From NCBI GenBank assembly GCA_963383645.1, contig OY726559.1:120952239-121016238 (forward strand): a stretch of DNA of 64,000 bases. Reading direction: 5' to 3'. A program made the translations under genes and the position numbers. The notes under the pieces were generated by a model. It saw only the letters and a list, made by a program, of their open reading frames with translations. It searched no databases and was not told the origin of the DNA. This document shows, piece by piece, positions 22,257-34,190 of this stretch (position 1 is the first letter of the stretch; every line of letters begins with the position of its first letter). This DNA is from Muscardinus avellanarius (Eukaryota; Chordata; Mammalia; Rodentia; Gliridae).

Positions 22257-23049
22257 GAAAGTTTATGTTTTTCTGATCTGAGAAATTAAAATAAACTTTC
22301 TGGGTGGGCCTCTGAAAGTATTATCAACTGTAGCCATTGTGCCTAATGGGGAAGTAGGTCCTGCATGTCTGGCCCTCGTTTCTAAATTTTCCGACTAGAT
22401 AACACCCTCCTCATTCCTTGTGGAGTTCTGAGTGAAGCCACAGTAGTGGAACGAGGTGTTGCTCCAGATGGAGACGTGGATTTGAGGATAGGATGTTCCC
22501 CATCCTCACACAAAAGTAAGGTTCTTTAAAGAATCGTGAGATGTGGCCCCGACTGAGTAGCACCGAGGTGAGTATGATATTCTCTCTGCTTTCAAAAACT
22601 AATTGCAACACAAAGCAGAGGGAAATCAGTGCAAAATTGAAGAACAAGTCCCCTGCGGAGGGAATTCCTAGAAATGATTCCTTCAGATCATCATAGTTAA
22701 GTGTGGCCTTGAAAGATAAAAGAATTTTTGTGCTAGGGAACAGACAGAGGTAGAATCTGGTGGAGCCGCGAGGTCATTCCAGCCTGTGAGACCGGCTAGA
22801 GATACGGACTGACTAGACCGCATGAGGTGTTGTGAGAACTGATAAATTCAAAACCATCTACTTGGCCTGTTCTTCTGGCCCCAGTGGACTTCCTCTGTGT
22901 TGTGCGGTGTTTTATAAAAATGGGTGGGACGAAGTGATGTGTGCATGTATGTCTGTATCACTTTGAACCTCATTAGGATGCATAATGAGCCGGCATAATG
23001 ACAGTGCACCAGTAAAAGTATTTAAATAATAATGGCTGGGAGTTAGGAA
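22257..23049. other. Intergenic sequence, nothing recognised
   Basis: No gene, RNA or repeat signature seen. Confidence 0.5.
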
Positions 23050-23465
23050 AGTTGTTTATTTAGTACCTACTATGTGCCCGGTGATTTATGGACATTTCCC
23101 CTTTTAACTTTCACCCCAATGATTTTTTTTTTATGGTACAGAATTGAACCCAGAGGCATTCTACCTCTAAGCTACACCCCCAGAAAAAATTTATTTCTTA
23201 TTGGAAACAAGGTCTTACTAGGTTGCTGAGAGCCTTGTTAAGTTGCTGAGGCCGTCTCTGCACCTGCTATCCTCTTGTCTCAGCCTCTCAAGCACTGGGA
23301 TGACAAACGTGCAGCCCCACACCCGGCTCACCCAGTGCTTTGAGGGGTACATCTTTATCCCCACTTTTTCCAGACAAGGAAGTTGAGACCCCAGAAACAT
23401 AAACAACTGGCCCAACGCCACAGGGCCTCATTGACATTAGCAGAAACCGGAACCCAAGGCTCCTG
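23050..23465 (-). repeat. MIR/L2-like relic split by a SINE
   Basis: 'agtacctactatgtgcccgg' on the left and 'acaaggaagttgagacccca' with 'caactggcccaacgccacag' on the right are two parts of one minus-strand relic. Confidence 0.75.
23122..23328 (-). repeat. B1-dID SINE, type C, inside a MIR
   Basis: Poly-T, ID part 'attgaacccagaggcattct', head ending 'ccacacccggct'. Confidence 0.88.
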
Positions 23466-24033
23466 CTTGCCGGCCCAGCTCCTCAGAAACTTCAAAGGCG
23501 TTTTCTGAGAGCTCACAAAAAGGAGAGCTTACAATTATATTTTAGGAAGAATGCTTCCCAGAGCTTCATTTCTGGCATTCCATTCCCTAGACTCTCAGAC
23601 TCCGGCTGCTTTCCTCTCCTCACCTGCTCTTCTGTCTGTCCAGGCCTTCCTCTGTCAGCGGCGCCCTTTCCCGTCTTCCACGCAGCATCCAGGCTGCTCT
23701 GGGATCTCTGTTTATGGCCCCTGGGCGGCTTGTCCAGGCACCTAGCCCTGGGGTGCTGCTGGATGCTGGTGCTCAGATCGCGCAGGGCATGTGGGAGCTA
23801 ACCAGGCAGCCAAGTCGCCGGCGTTCTGCAAGCAGTGTGCCCGGCGTTGTGCTTAACATCACACATACAGTGTTTTATCCTCTTGATACTGCCCTGGCAT
23901 TGGTGTTATTTTGTTTTTTAAATCTTTATATCCCTTCATTGGAGCAAGATTCCTGGCCCCAGTATACAGCGATGTATTTACTAAACAGAAACCTTTGCAG
24001 AAATTGCATATTATCTGGTATTGGCATTATTAA

Positions 24034-24036
<3 letters not shown>

Positions 24037-24088
<52 letters not shown>

Positions 24089-24137
24089 GGGGATTGGAGT
24101 TGGGGCATGCTATTTCTGAGCTACACCACAAGCCCGA
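24037..24137 (-). repeat. (TG)n microsatellite plus ID-tail fragment
   Basis: About 23 TG units (to 24084), then an isolated ID-like fragment 'actggggattggagttgggg...gagctacacc' without a B1 head. Confidence 0.8.
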
Positions 24138-24380
24138 TTTCCATCACATTATTAAAATCTTATGAATAAGGGCACAGACTCATGCGAGGTCCAATAACTT
24201 TCCCGAAGTGGCACAACTGGGGGCGTTGGAGGCAGTCCCAGCCGACCTCACACCTTCTCCTGAAGCCGCGATGGGGCCCAGCCCCTGGTGCACTTAGGAC
24301 CTCCCTTCAGGTTCCCACCATTTGAGAGACATTGACCTCTCTGTTTTTCTTCAATTAATTTCAGTTTCTCCAAGTTTTGT

Positions 24381-24582
24381 TTATTTTGGTACTGAGGACT
24401 GAACCCAGGGCCATTCTACCTCTGAGCTACTCCCCCAGCCCTATTTTATTTTTCATTTTGAAACAGAGTCTTACTCATTTCTGAGGGCCTCACTAAATTG
24501 CTGAGGTTGCCCCCAACCTGCAACCTTCCTGGCTCGGCCTCCCAAACACTGGGATCCCAGGCCTGTGCCACCACGCCTGGCT
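24381..24582 (-). repeat. B1-dID SINE, type C
   Basis: 'ggtactgaggactgaaccca' to 'accacgcctggct', complete. Confidence 0.9.
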
Positions 24583-25071
24583 CCCAAATTCATTAGTATT
24601 TGAATTCTTCGTTGTATTTGTTTCTCTCACAACATTTTCTCATTTGGCTGCTTCTGGTGTGGAGACCGGAGACCGTTTGTTCCCTTTTCTGTGTTTTTTG
24701 ATGAGACCTTTGCTGTCTCTTTCCTGTTGGCCCTGTGCTCCTTGCTTTCGTTTCATTTTCCCTTGCAGCGGCCGCAGGGTAAGGATACGAACTCGCAGGT
24801 GGGATTCTTGGGTCAGAAGGCACAGTGCAGAAGCCTTTTCCTTCCCCTCTAGCAAGAGCAAGGCCTGAGGCAACATGGCGGGTCTCGTCTCTTACAGTAC
24901 ATTCCCCTTCTTCTCCGACACCTGCGTTTTGCCTTGGGATCCATTTTTTCTCTTTTGATAGTCGAGCATGTCTAGCCTGGGGGTGCCTCGTAGCCAAACC
25001 TTGAATCCCGGCTCTGTGTCTAGATCACTGTGTGAGCTCGGGCAGGTCACTCAGAATTCTCTGAGTTTTTG

Positions 25072-25305
25072 TTTCTTTTTGTTTGTTTGTTTGTTTGACT
25101 TTATTGTGGTATTGGGGGTTGAGTTCAGGGCTATTCTACTTTTGAACTATACCCTAGCCCTTTACATTTTTGTTTTGTTTTGAAACAGGATCCTGTTACC
25201 TTGCTGGGAGTCTTGCTACATTACTGAGCCTGTCTTTGAACCTGTGATCCTCCTGCCTCAGCCTCCCAAGTACTGAGATTACAGGCACACACTGTCATGC
25301 CCAGC
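25072..25305 (-). repeat. B1-dID SINE, type C, with (GTTT)n tail
   Basis: (TTTG)n tail, ID part 'attgggggttgagttcaggg', head ending 'cactgtcatgcccagc'. Confidence 0.9.
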
Positions 25306-25914
25306 AAGTTTCATTTTCTTAATTCTAACAGTATCTTTCTCATAGGGTTACTGTGAGAAGTAAAACCACGCAGAATGCTTAGAATCATGCTGGGTGGAGA
25401 ATAAACACACCATAAATATCAGTGGTTTTTACTGTCTGTCTTTCTCAAGGCTAGGTCAGGGGAATGTTCCTTCCCTGGAACTTGAGTCTTGAGCAGAATG
25501 CCAAAAAGACAGAAATCCATTACGGTTGATTTATTTGGGTACTTGTGCCATGCAGAAATGGTTAACCCGATCCTGGGCCTTGCAGGGCGGTCCTTGCTCC
25601 TGGTCCTTCTTGGACTTAGATCTTCAGCTATGTCTTTTATTCTATACCCTACTTCCAACAAACATCTCCTTTTCCTTCTCCTCCTCAGCTCCCTTCTTAC
25701 CTCCCTCTCATCTCTTTTTCTTTTTTAGCTTAAAGTAGCCTTAGTTGCTTTCTGATGTTTGCTGCCAAGGAGTGTTTATTGAGCCGATGCCCCTTGAAAA
25801 TGGACCCTGAACTTCAGTTTAAATACTTTCATAAAAATCTCCCCTTAAAAAAAGTGATAAGCTCTGATTCTTGGAAAGTACTTCCTCATATTAGGCCAAA
25901 AACTCTCTAAAGGA

Positions 25915-26090
25915 CGGTGGAAACAGAACGCCTGGGTTTGGAGCCCGGCTGGATCATGCAGTTGCTCTGTGACTTGGCAAGTTATTAAACTGCTCTGCCT
26001 TGGTTTCCTCATCTGTAGAACAGAAGATAATAATAGCAACCACTTCGTGGTATTTCTGTGAGGATTAAACACCATAATACTTGTGTCTGA
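25915..26090 (+). repeat. MIR-type ancient SINE relic
   Basis: 'gctctgtgacttggcaagtt', 'ttggtttcctcatctgtaga' and 'tctgtgaggattaaac' are classic MIR 3' core sequence. Confidence 0.88.
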
Positions 26091-26117
26091 GAGTCAGCTG
26101 ATGTTAGCCGCCCCCCC

Positions 26118-26147
26118 GCCCTCCTCCTCCTCCTCCTCCTCCTCCTC
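26118..26147. repeat. (CCT)n microsatellite
   Basis: About ten CTC triplets. Confidence 0.9.
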
Positions 26148-26696
26148 ACTGAGATCCTAGCTCCATCCTTTTGAGCTGCCCAGAAAAAGTCCAATCTTCC
26201 TTTGTATGCCAACTCTTTAAAAACCAAGATGTCATATTCTCGTCCCTTTTTTATGCCCTGCTTCTACCCCTATTTTTGGGGGGGTCCATCTGCAGACCTC
26301 TTCTATGTCAGGACGAGCCCCTCAGCAGATTAAACTGGAAAGAGCCACACCTCAGTCTTTGACCTTCCTGCTTCACTAGTTTACCCAAAGCAAGCATTTT
26401 ATACGGTGTTGTGTTAAAATTTACCACCACCCCCCACTCCTGTGCTAACAGCTTCCAGACCCTGAGTTGTTGAGCCTCCGGGTGGAGAGGAGTCAGGTCG
26501 AGGCACAAGAAGGTCACAGAGACGCCACGGGAGGACTGGCCAGCCACTTCCTGCGCTTTGCTTGTCCTGCCCTGTCCTGGTTGACACACCTGAGGAGTTT
26601 CCACTCCCCACAGCGTGAACGGCAAGTACCTGATTGACAGCGGCCTTACCTGCAGGGTTGGCAGTTTGTAAGGCCAATAGTTCAATATAATATTGT

Positions 26697-27088
26697 GCCA
26701 AGGATGGTGGCACATCCTTGTAATCCCAGTACTTGGGAGGCTGAGACGGAAGGATAACAGGTTTGAGGACAACCTTAGCAACTTAGTGAGACCTTGTTTC
26801 AAAATTAAAAATAAGCCGGGCGTGGTGGCACATGCTTGTAATCCCCGTACTTGGGAGGCTCAGACAGGAGGATCGCACAGGTTCGAGGCCAGCATCAGCT
26901 ACTTAGTGAGGCTCTCAGCAATTTAGTGAGACTCTGTTTAAATGTAAAAATAGGTCTGGGAGTATAGCCCGGAGGTAGAAAGCCTCTGGGTTCCAACCCC
27001 AGCACCACCACCAGCAACAAAAATAATTAAAATTAAAAAGGGCTGTGGCTGTAGCTCTGAGGTAAAATGCCCATGGGTTCAAATAAGT
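26697..27088 (+). repeat. B1-dID SINE interrupted by a nested SINE
   Basis: The outer element's head (26697-26814) and ID tail (about 27029-27088) are separated by a younger SINE at 26815-27028, which targeted the internal A-rich linker. 'aaaattaaaaa' on both sides is the nested copy's target duplication. Confidence 0.88.
26815..27028 (+). repeat. B1-dID SINE nested in another SINE
   Basis: Starts 'gccgggcgtggtggcacatg', ends 'agcaccaccaccagc'. Complete; intermediate between types A and C. Confidence 0.88.
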
Positions 27089-27182
27089 AAATAAACAAAC
27101 AAAAAAATTAATAAAAAAATTTGTGATGCATTGGTCACAAACAGAATAGTCTTTGGACAAAAAAAAAAAAAAGGAGGTGAAT

Positions 27183-27290
27183 TATTTTTACAAATAAGGA
27201 CAGTAAGGCTTGGAGCTAAGGGACTTACCCACAATCACACCGCCACCAAGCAACACAGCTTGCATGAGTTGAGTTCGCATTTTTCTGTGA
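27183..27290 (-). repeat. MIR relic, partial
   Basis: 'tttacaaataaggacagtaa' and 'acttacccacaatcacacc' are reverse-complement MIR core. Confidence 0.6.
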
Positions 27291-27664
27291 CATGTCCTGT
27301 TCTGAAGGTGTAGGGGCTGCTGTCGGATTATTCCTGGGACTGCATCACTCTGTCCTCGAGCATGTGGGGGCCTCTGGTGCCCCTCTCAGTAGTCACCACT
27401 GGCACCAAAAGGCAGGTGGCCTGGACACCGTGGGCCTGCAGACTTTCTACTTAGGAGGAAGGAAGCGTGTGGGTGGAGTCCAGGCTTAAAGCTTGGTAAG
27501 CCCACTGGTGGGAGACCCTCATTCCAGCCCAGCCTCTTCTGGATTGAGGGCACTGAGCTCTACATGTAGACAGAGGCCAGAAAGGGATTCGCATGGAAAA
27601 CCTTTATCAGGAACAGTATTGTGCTTTCTCCCTCCCACCCTTTCATCCATCCTTCTTTTCTTCT

Positions 27665-27726
27665 TCTTTTATGGTACTGCAGATTTAACCCAGAGGCATT
27701 CTACCTCCAAGCTATACTCCAGCCTT

Positions 27727-27761
<35 letters not shown>

Positions 27762-28123
27762 TTATTTTGCAGGACTAGGAATGAAACTCAGGGGCATTCT
27801 ACCTCCTAGCAACACCCCCAGCCCTAATTTTTAATCTTTATTTTGAGACAGGGTCTCACTGAGTTGCTGAGGGCCTCGCTAAGTAGCTGAGGCTAGCAGT
27901 GAACCATGATCCTCCTGTCTCAGTCTCCCAAATGCTGGGATTACAAGTGTGCGCCACCACATTCAGCTTATTTTTGTTGTTGTTGTTGTTTTGTTTTGAA
28001 ACACAGTCTTGCTAGGTTGCTGGGAATCTCACTACATTGCTGAGGCTATCCTCAAACTTGTGATCCTCTTGTCTCAGCCTCCCAAGTACTAGAATTACAA
28101 ATGTGTGCCACCACACTCAGCTT
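27665..28123 (-). repeat. B1-dID SINE interrupted by a nested SINE
   Basis: The outer ID part (27665-27723) and outer head (27969-28123, with a GTT repeat linker) flank a complete inner SINE. Confidence 0.87.
27724..27968 (-). repeat. B1-dID SINE, nested, with (TTTA)n tail
   Basis: About nine TTTA units, then 'gaatgaaactcaggggcatt' and a head ending 'accacattcagc'. Confidence 0.87.
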
Positions 28124-29659
28124 TGAGTTTTCAATATGGTGCTGCCATATGGAATACAAGTGACCCAAGAACAACTCCTGTGCTCCCCAGAGTGCTGTGA
28201 GGGTAAAGAGAGGGAAGAGTCAAACTTGCCTTCTTCCAGGCTTTGGCTTCGTATGGATATAACCAGTGACTTTGAATCATGATGACATCCAGTTTTAGAA
28301 CTGGGAAGGATCAGTCAATGGACTTTACCCCTGACCTTCCCCTTTATCAAGATGGAAACTGAAGGCCAAAGAGCGTGACTGGACTGTGTGTCAAAGTTAG
28401 GAGCTGAGCTCTGGCCTCCGGAGTCCTTGATGAGGGCCGGCCTCCTGGCCTCTGGCTGCCCATCAGCTTTGTCTGCCCCACATGTCCTTGCACCAGGCAG
28501 AGCTCGCACTTTAACCCCAGGTCACGTGGGAGCTCACAGAAGCCGGGCAGATGGAACCACAGAGCACGATGACAGCTGCTCTGGGGTCAGCAGACTTACC
28601 GGTGGGAAGTCAGCTCTTCAAAGTTCCAGTGGGCTATTCAGGATTTACACTTCTACCTCTGTTTACCCAGAGAGAGTCTCGCCCATGACTAAAGGAGGGT
28701 TTTCCCAGGCCGTCAGAGCCGGTTCTTATCTCCCCGGTACTTCACCTGTCACCCAGCACACTTCCTTTTGCGTCTCAGCTCGTGGTGGGGAAGGGGTTGG
28801 TCAAATGGGGGAAGGCTGCTATTTTTTGTTTTCTTTTGAATTGTTTTGTTCAGAAATTCTGCTTTTTCCCACAAGCTGTTGGCAAGGCTTTGAAAGGAGG
28901 GCTCAGAATCCCACGGAGTCACTTACTTGGGGCAGAGAGAGGAATGTGTTGGCACCGAACTGATTTGTTTTAGAAATTAAAAGGGCACCACTTACCTTAA
29001 AATGGTGCCTTTGGTATTAACACAAAAGTGAAATTCTCAGTAAAAGGCCATTAAATGGATTCTGATTAGGTTGCAGAGTAGAGCCCTGTGTAACCAAGGA
29101 CTGAGCTACAGACACCTTCCCTGGGTTACAGCCACGTGCTCTAGTAGAGGTGATCCAGCCCCTGCATTCATCCAGAGGATTCTGCACACATGCTAGCTTT
29201 TGAGAATCCTAGTAACGTCCCTGTAGACAGAAAAGGCACAGACACATTACATTGCAATTGGGTGCCATTTCCTCTGACTATACTTCTGATAATCATTAAA
29301 AAGGTAAAGATGATGTATATTTATTAATATAGAAAATTTTCCTGACATTGTTTGCTGAGATGAAAAAAGCAGAATGCAGAAAAGTATTCATAATACGTAA
29401 TCCGATTCCAATTTTGTAAAAATAGCCGTCAATATAAAAATGTAGTGAATAGTTATCAATATTTTAATGGTGAGTATAGATGATATTAACCTCCTGTTTA
29501 GATTTCTGCATTACCTAAATTTTTACAATAATGTAATGATTAGAAATACTAACGGTTTGAAAAAATAAAGCTCTCTGTTTGTGGCTGTTTCAGAGATTAA
29601 TTTATGAAAGGGACAATGATGAGGGGATCGATCTTGCATTAAGAAAGTTAGGTGGTCAT
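28124..29659. other. Intergenic sequence, little recognised
   Basis: A weak minus-strand MIR trace at about 28345-28420 ('gatggaaactgaaggccaa'). The rest looks unique; 29270-29580 is AT-rich. A 191-codon frame at 28388-28963 crosses the MIR trace and has no recognisable domain. Confidence 0.5.
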
Positions 29660-29873
29660 CTGGGCACAGTGGTGCACACCTGTAATTCCAATACTTAGGA
29701 AACTAAGACAGGAGGATCACAGATTTAAGGCTAGTCTCAGCAACTAAGCAAGGCCCTCAGCAACTTAGTGAGACCCTGTTTCAAAATAAAGAAAAAAATA
29801 AAGCTGAGGATATAGCTCAGAGGTAGAATGCCCCTAGGTTCAATCCCCAGCACCATACACACACTAAAAAAAG
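29660..29873 (+). repeat. B1-dID SINE, type C
   Basis: Diverged but complete, from 'ctgggcacagtggtgcacac' to 'caatccccagcacca' plus an A-rich tail. Confidence 0.88.
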
Positions 29874-30790
29874 ATCAGGTGATTAACAAAATTTTTAAAT
29901 TTTCCTTTCTCATGAAAAGAGGGAGGCAGGAAGAGGCACCCTTATCGCAGGTGCAGGGTGGGATGAAGATTCTTATATTCGAAGCTCTGGAAACAGACAT
30001 GTTCCTGAAGTCCCCACTCAGAACACGGCAACCTTCCTTCCCACCTGGACGCCAGGCACAGTAGGTTCTTAGAGTGGCTAGTCTTCCCAGCTCAGTGATT
30101 AACATTATCCCTTAGCTTTGAGGGGCTGGCCTGGGAAGCTAACTATCTTTTATAACACTATTTATAGCGGGTGGTATGCTGTACATTTTATACTACCAAT
30201 TTACGTTGGAGCTTTTAGGATTTTCAGTTTGGAGGCCTACTTGACCCACATTTATTAATAAAACTAAAATCTCTATTATTTTGAAGTAGATTGTAAACAT
30301 GAGGACAGATGTTTTTATTTGTTAACCCAGCACAGAGTCAAAGGGTTTTCAAGACTGGTCAGCTCTTAGTGATTGGCACCTAATCGTTACATATTAATTC
30401 TCGTTGATGGTTGAGCTGGATGGAGTTGCCCAGGGAAGAGCAGCTAGGCTGGTGATTCATAGCCTCCTGGACGCACCTCCTGGACCGCCCTGTCCTTTTC
30501 CAACTATGGTTGGGATAGGCTTTAAGGAAGGAATGGTCTCAGGGCTGTGGGCTCATTTACTCAACACGTTTTCAGCTCACTGATGTCAGGCTGGGGCCTA
30601 TAATCCTGAAGCTCCTTAGCAGTTGGGACGGTTTCAGGGCCATCTAGAAAGGGTGCTTAAATACCTAGAGACCTTATGAAGCAGTGGGAAAAGTGCTGGG
30701 CTGGTCCTAATGAGAACTGGGTGCTGGTCTTGGCTCTCTGTATGGGCTTAGAAAAGCTATTAAAGGAAGGGCTAGACAGTGGCTCCTTCA
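29874..30790. other. Intergenic sequence, nothing recognised
   Basis: Unique-looking; short chance frames only. Confidence 0.5.
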
Positions 30791-31014
30791 CTGGACATGG
30801 TGGCGTACACTTGTAATCCCAGTACTTGGGAGGCTGAGATGAGAAGATCACAGGTTCGAGGCCAGCCTCAGCTACTTAGTGAGGCCCTCCACAATTTAGT
30901 GAGACCCTGTTTCAAGATAAAGAATAAAAAATAGGCCTGGGAGTATATCTTGGAGGTAGAATGCCCCTGGGTTCGAGTTCCAATACTGCAAAAAAAAAAA
31001 AAAAAAGAAAAAAA
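30791..31014 (+). repeat. B1-dID SINE abutting the copy-B LTR
   Basis: Complete, with a long A tail that ends exactly where the presumed LTR starts (TGTGACTC, 31015). Either the SINE entered at the LTR edge or part of the LTR lies to its left. Confidence 0.88.
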
Positions 31015-31432
31015 TGTGACTCTCTCTTGTGAAGACGTGTCAGTTGCAGGTTCTCTTTGCTGACCAGAAATCCCCAATTTTTGCTCAATGCACCCTTTCC
31101 CTGCTTACCAAATGTCCCCATTGTCTTGTCTACGAAATGTCTGACAAGCCCCTTGCTTATCACTTCCTTCTGCTTATGGAAAATTCTCATTGTCCTGCTT
31201 AACCCAGCTCTAACAGCCCTGCAAACTCCCCTTCATAGCCCTCCTAGCAACAGCCAACCGCTGTTCCCCCTGACCTGGGGAACCTCTCTTTAAACAACCT
31301 ATACAAGCTTCCTGTGTGTAAGTGGATCCAGGCTTCTTCCTTTCCTAGGGACCCTTCTCTGAAGGCTTTATTACAATGAAGCCTGCCCTGCCCTTGAGCC
31401 ATCTCCCATCTACTTCCTCCCTGGACCTTTCA
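31015..31432 (+). repeat. Class-I-like retroviral LTR (5' LTR)
   Basis: Runs from TG to CA. It has a TATA-like 'tataca' (31300) and a degraded polyadenylation region (31370-31381, 'attacaatgaag'). A CCT-rich U5 ends 'ggacctttca', followed at once by a primer-binding-site-like sequence. It is not related by eye to the LTRs of provirus A. Confidence 0.7.
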
Positions 31433-32450
31433 GTTGGTCCAAGACACCCAGGATGGGTTGTGAGAAGCTATCAGGTAAGTTCCCTCTTGCACCCTGGGAA
31501 ACAGTGGGAAGCAGCACCTTTCCTGAGCTAACTCCAAGATCCTGAGAGGTCCTGATGCGCACTCTCGTTCCCCACCCTCTCCCTCCTTCCTCTCTTTCCC
31601 TCTCCCTCCTGACAACTGCAGCAGAAACCAGAGACTGTTGCTGCTACGGGCACACAACGCTGGCAAATTCACCATCTCAGGGTAAGTCCTTACCATTCCT
31701 CCCATGTGGGTTCTCTCAACAGGTCCAGGGCCGCCCATATATCACTGCAGGGGTGGTCACCAAAAGCCCCAGTGCTAGGTGAGAGCAACCCCGACAGCGG
31801 TTCATGACTGTGGGACCCTCAGTCTCTTGAGGATGCGTGGAAGCTGTTTTTTTTTTTTTCTCTCATTCAGAGATTTTTCAGATGTTTGGGTGGTGCCCTT
31901 CCCCTCTGATTTAGCCTCGGTGGATGTAAGCCCCCTCAGGAGTCAGTTTTGCATTTCCCCTTCTCCTACTAAAGGCTCCCTTCCACAAGAGTCCAGGACC
32001 CTCCCACAAACCAACTCACAGAATTTCCCTTCACACTCCAGGGTTTAGGACCCTTCCAGAGACTAATTTACAATGAGAAGCTCTCCATCAGACGCCCACA
32101 GGACACCCCCGCTCAGCTGCCTCTTCTTACCCATAACCCTCTTGGCTTCATGCTGGTCACTCACTTCAAATGCCTAAGTCCTTCTGCAACACAATTTGGA
32201 CTCAATACAAACTAGAAAATGACAGTCAATGGACAGGAAATGCATTTTCAAATTCCCAATTCAGCGCCATATCGAAATTATTTGGTATAGCAACAGCAGA
32301 TGGTCTGATGTCTCTGATACCCTCTCTCTAAACCCTGTTCTCCCACCAAATCCTTGCTGCTGCAGGACTTCCCATAGATTTCTTAGCTGTCTGTTGGTAT
32401 ATTATTGTGTAAATCATACTTAGAATGTACAAGACATCTCCCAGACCCGT
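31433..32450 (+). pseudogene. Retroviral leader and gag (matrix) remnant
   Basis: Downstream of the LTR come two donor-like sites ('atcaggtaagt' at 31471 and 'cagggtaagtcc' near 31679) and a pyrimidine-rich leader. From 32185 a short frame includes the motif C-N-T-I-W-T-Q-Y-K-L and, six residues on, Q-W. This pattern is characteristic of the matrix/p12 part of class I (HERV-H-like) gag. The frame is closed by a stop at about 32330 and upstream frames are shifted, so the gene is broken. It belongs to the LTR at 31015 by position. Confidence 0.6.
31434..31456 (+). other. Degenerate primer-binding site
   Basis: 'ttggtccaagacacccagga' lies one base after the LTR. With gaps it resembles the tRNA-Phe-type primer site better than the lysine type used by provirus A. 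The match is imperfect. Confidence 0.4.
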
Positions 32451-33290
32451 TTTGAGACTAAGGAAAAAGTGTTGCTTTTAAAGCCAACCACTAGCTCTGG
32501 GACTTGAAGGAGGAGTTTCTTTCTTTCTTTTATCTGGCCTACACACACTCCCCTTAGAAGACGAGTGCTTGTTCATAAAAGCTCACCTTTTAGGCTAACA
32601 TACCCTGTTCCTGGGTCAGAAGGAACATAAATTGCTCATTTGGAAAAATGCACATGAGGGATTGGTTTCTCAGCATTTTGAGCGTCCCCACATTTTGTTA
32701 ACAGTGGGGTCCTTCTGAGACACACATTGAAGGGAATTGATGCTGATGGTAGTCAAGGGAGCTACCTTCACTAAACACCACATATTTGGATCAGACACAT
32801 CCCAAAGGTCAATCTTTTAAATAAAGCTTTTGTTGTAAACGTGAAGTGTCTCTGTATAATCCCAAGTTTTATGTTTTAGGAAAGCCAGTCAGTCTGCCCT
32901 GTGCAGTTAATGTCAGCTGGAGCATTTACAACGGTAGCCTTAACTAAAATATCGTGATTTACATGTCCATTTTTCTATTACCTGTACTCAGTATTTAGGA
33001 AAGAAAAATGAGTTCAGTCTCGTCACTTTGAATAGATACAACCTCCTTGACTGAATCTATGTCTTGAAATGAAACCTACTGATGCTGTCTAACTGAAAGA
33101 AAAATGGTTCCACCTTCAATTGCTGTACTTAGTTCTATTTTATTATCAACCTAACTATTTTATCTAGAAATACCCTTGGGTTCTCTTAAGATTCTCCAGG
33201 AGGTTTGTATCATTGTAATCATACAATTATAAATTCCTAAGAGCACATAAATTACTTGAGATAGAAAAGATTTTTTAATAAGACACGGGT
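32451..33290 (+). other. Transition between gag remnant and copy-B interior
   Basis: AT-rich, no frame, no clear alignment by eye to provirus A. It may be ERV sequence too decayed to align, or a separate insertion. Confidence 0.4.
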
Positions 33291-34033
33291 AATTCCGTAT
33301 TCCTGAGAACTTGTCCCTTGGGTGCGTATTAAATCATTTGAATTATTTTGAAGCAAAGGACTTAGAGAAAAAAAAAACACAAGGTAGAAATTGACTTTTG
33401 TTACATGGCTTTGTCCTAATTTGTTCTGTAAATGGAAAGAAAAATGGAAGAAATATAAATGAGTATTTGGGGGTTTTCCCCCCTGAGAAATATAAAAATA
33501 ATGATGTCTGATGCAGAATCATCCTCATGGAGCCAGTGGCCACCTGAATCAATTGGTTCAGTGTCATCCATGATTGATGGACCCAGCCCCAGACATCCTC
33601 AGCTGTGTAGGGTCCATGTTTATGTCTTCTAATCCATAATCTATTACTAACTGTTATGTGACAGACATCTGTGATCATTTTGTTTGGACTTCTGGAACTT
33701 CAAATCTGACACTACATTCAGTAAATATCTATAACTCTCTTGTCCCCTATCTATGGAGATACGATCTCTGGCAAATAAAAGCTATAGGATATTTGGCTGC
33801 TGTGTGTATTTATGTATGCCTGTACCCATGAGTGTATTGTCTGCCTATCGTCTACGTAGTATCAAAAACTGGCTTATAGAGAAATGAGCATTCATAAATT
33901 AAATAAAGATAACAGCAACAAAAACATGCATTCAAATAACTTTTAGTTCAGATGACTTAAATAAATCTTTAACAAATAAGTTTGAGTTTGGTAAAATAAA
34001 AACAAAGGATGTCATTAAAAATTAATAAATTTA

Positions 34034-34190
34034 GCACTGGGGAGGCGGAGACAGGAGGATCTCACAGGTTCGAAGCCAGCCGCGCTGGCTTAAGACCCTG
34101 TTTCCAAATAAAAAAGTATCAAATAGGTCTGGGAGTGTAGCCCGGAGGTGGAAGGGCTTCCAGGAACCCCAGTACCACCACACACACACA
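34034..34190 (+). repeat. B1-dID SINE, type A, head-truncated, shared site with copy A
   Basis: Begins inside the head ('gcactggggaggcggagaca'), ends 'cccagtaccacc' with a short CA-rich tail. The flanks 'cattaaaaatta' on the left and '(aatt)n ttcttccaggttaactaa' on the right match the flanks of the SINE at 5741-5934. Confidence 0.88.

Noticed and set aside
28388..28963. 191-codon frame in intergenic DNA
   Set aside because: Crosses a MIR trace and shows no domain, splice or start-context support.
33343..33678. 111-codon minus-strand frame with a faintly envelope-like look
   Set aside because: It falls in the non-coding interior shared by copies A and B, and the aligned part of copy A does not keep the frame. 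Not called as a protein.
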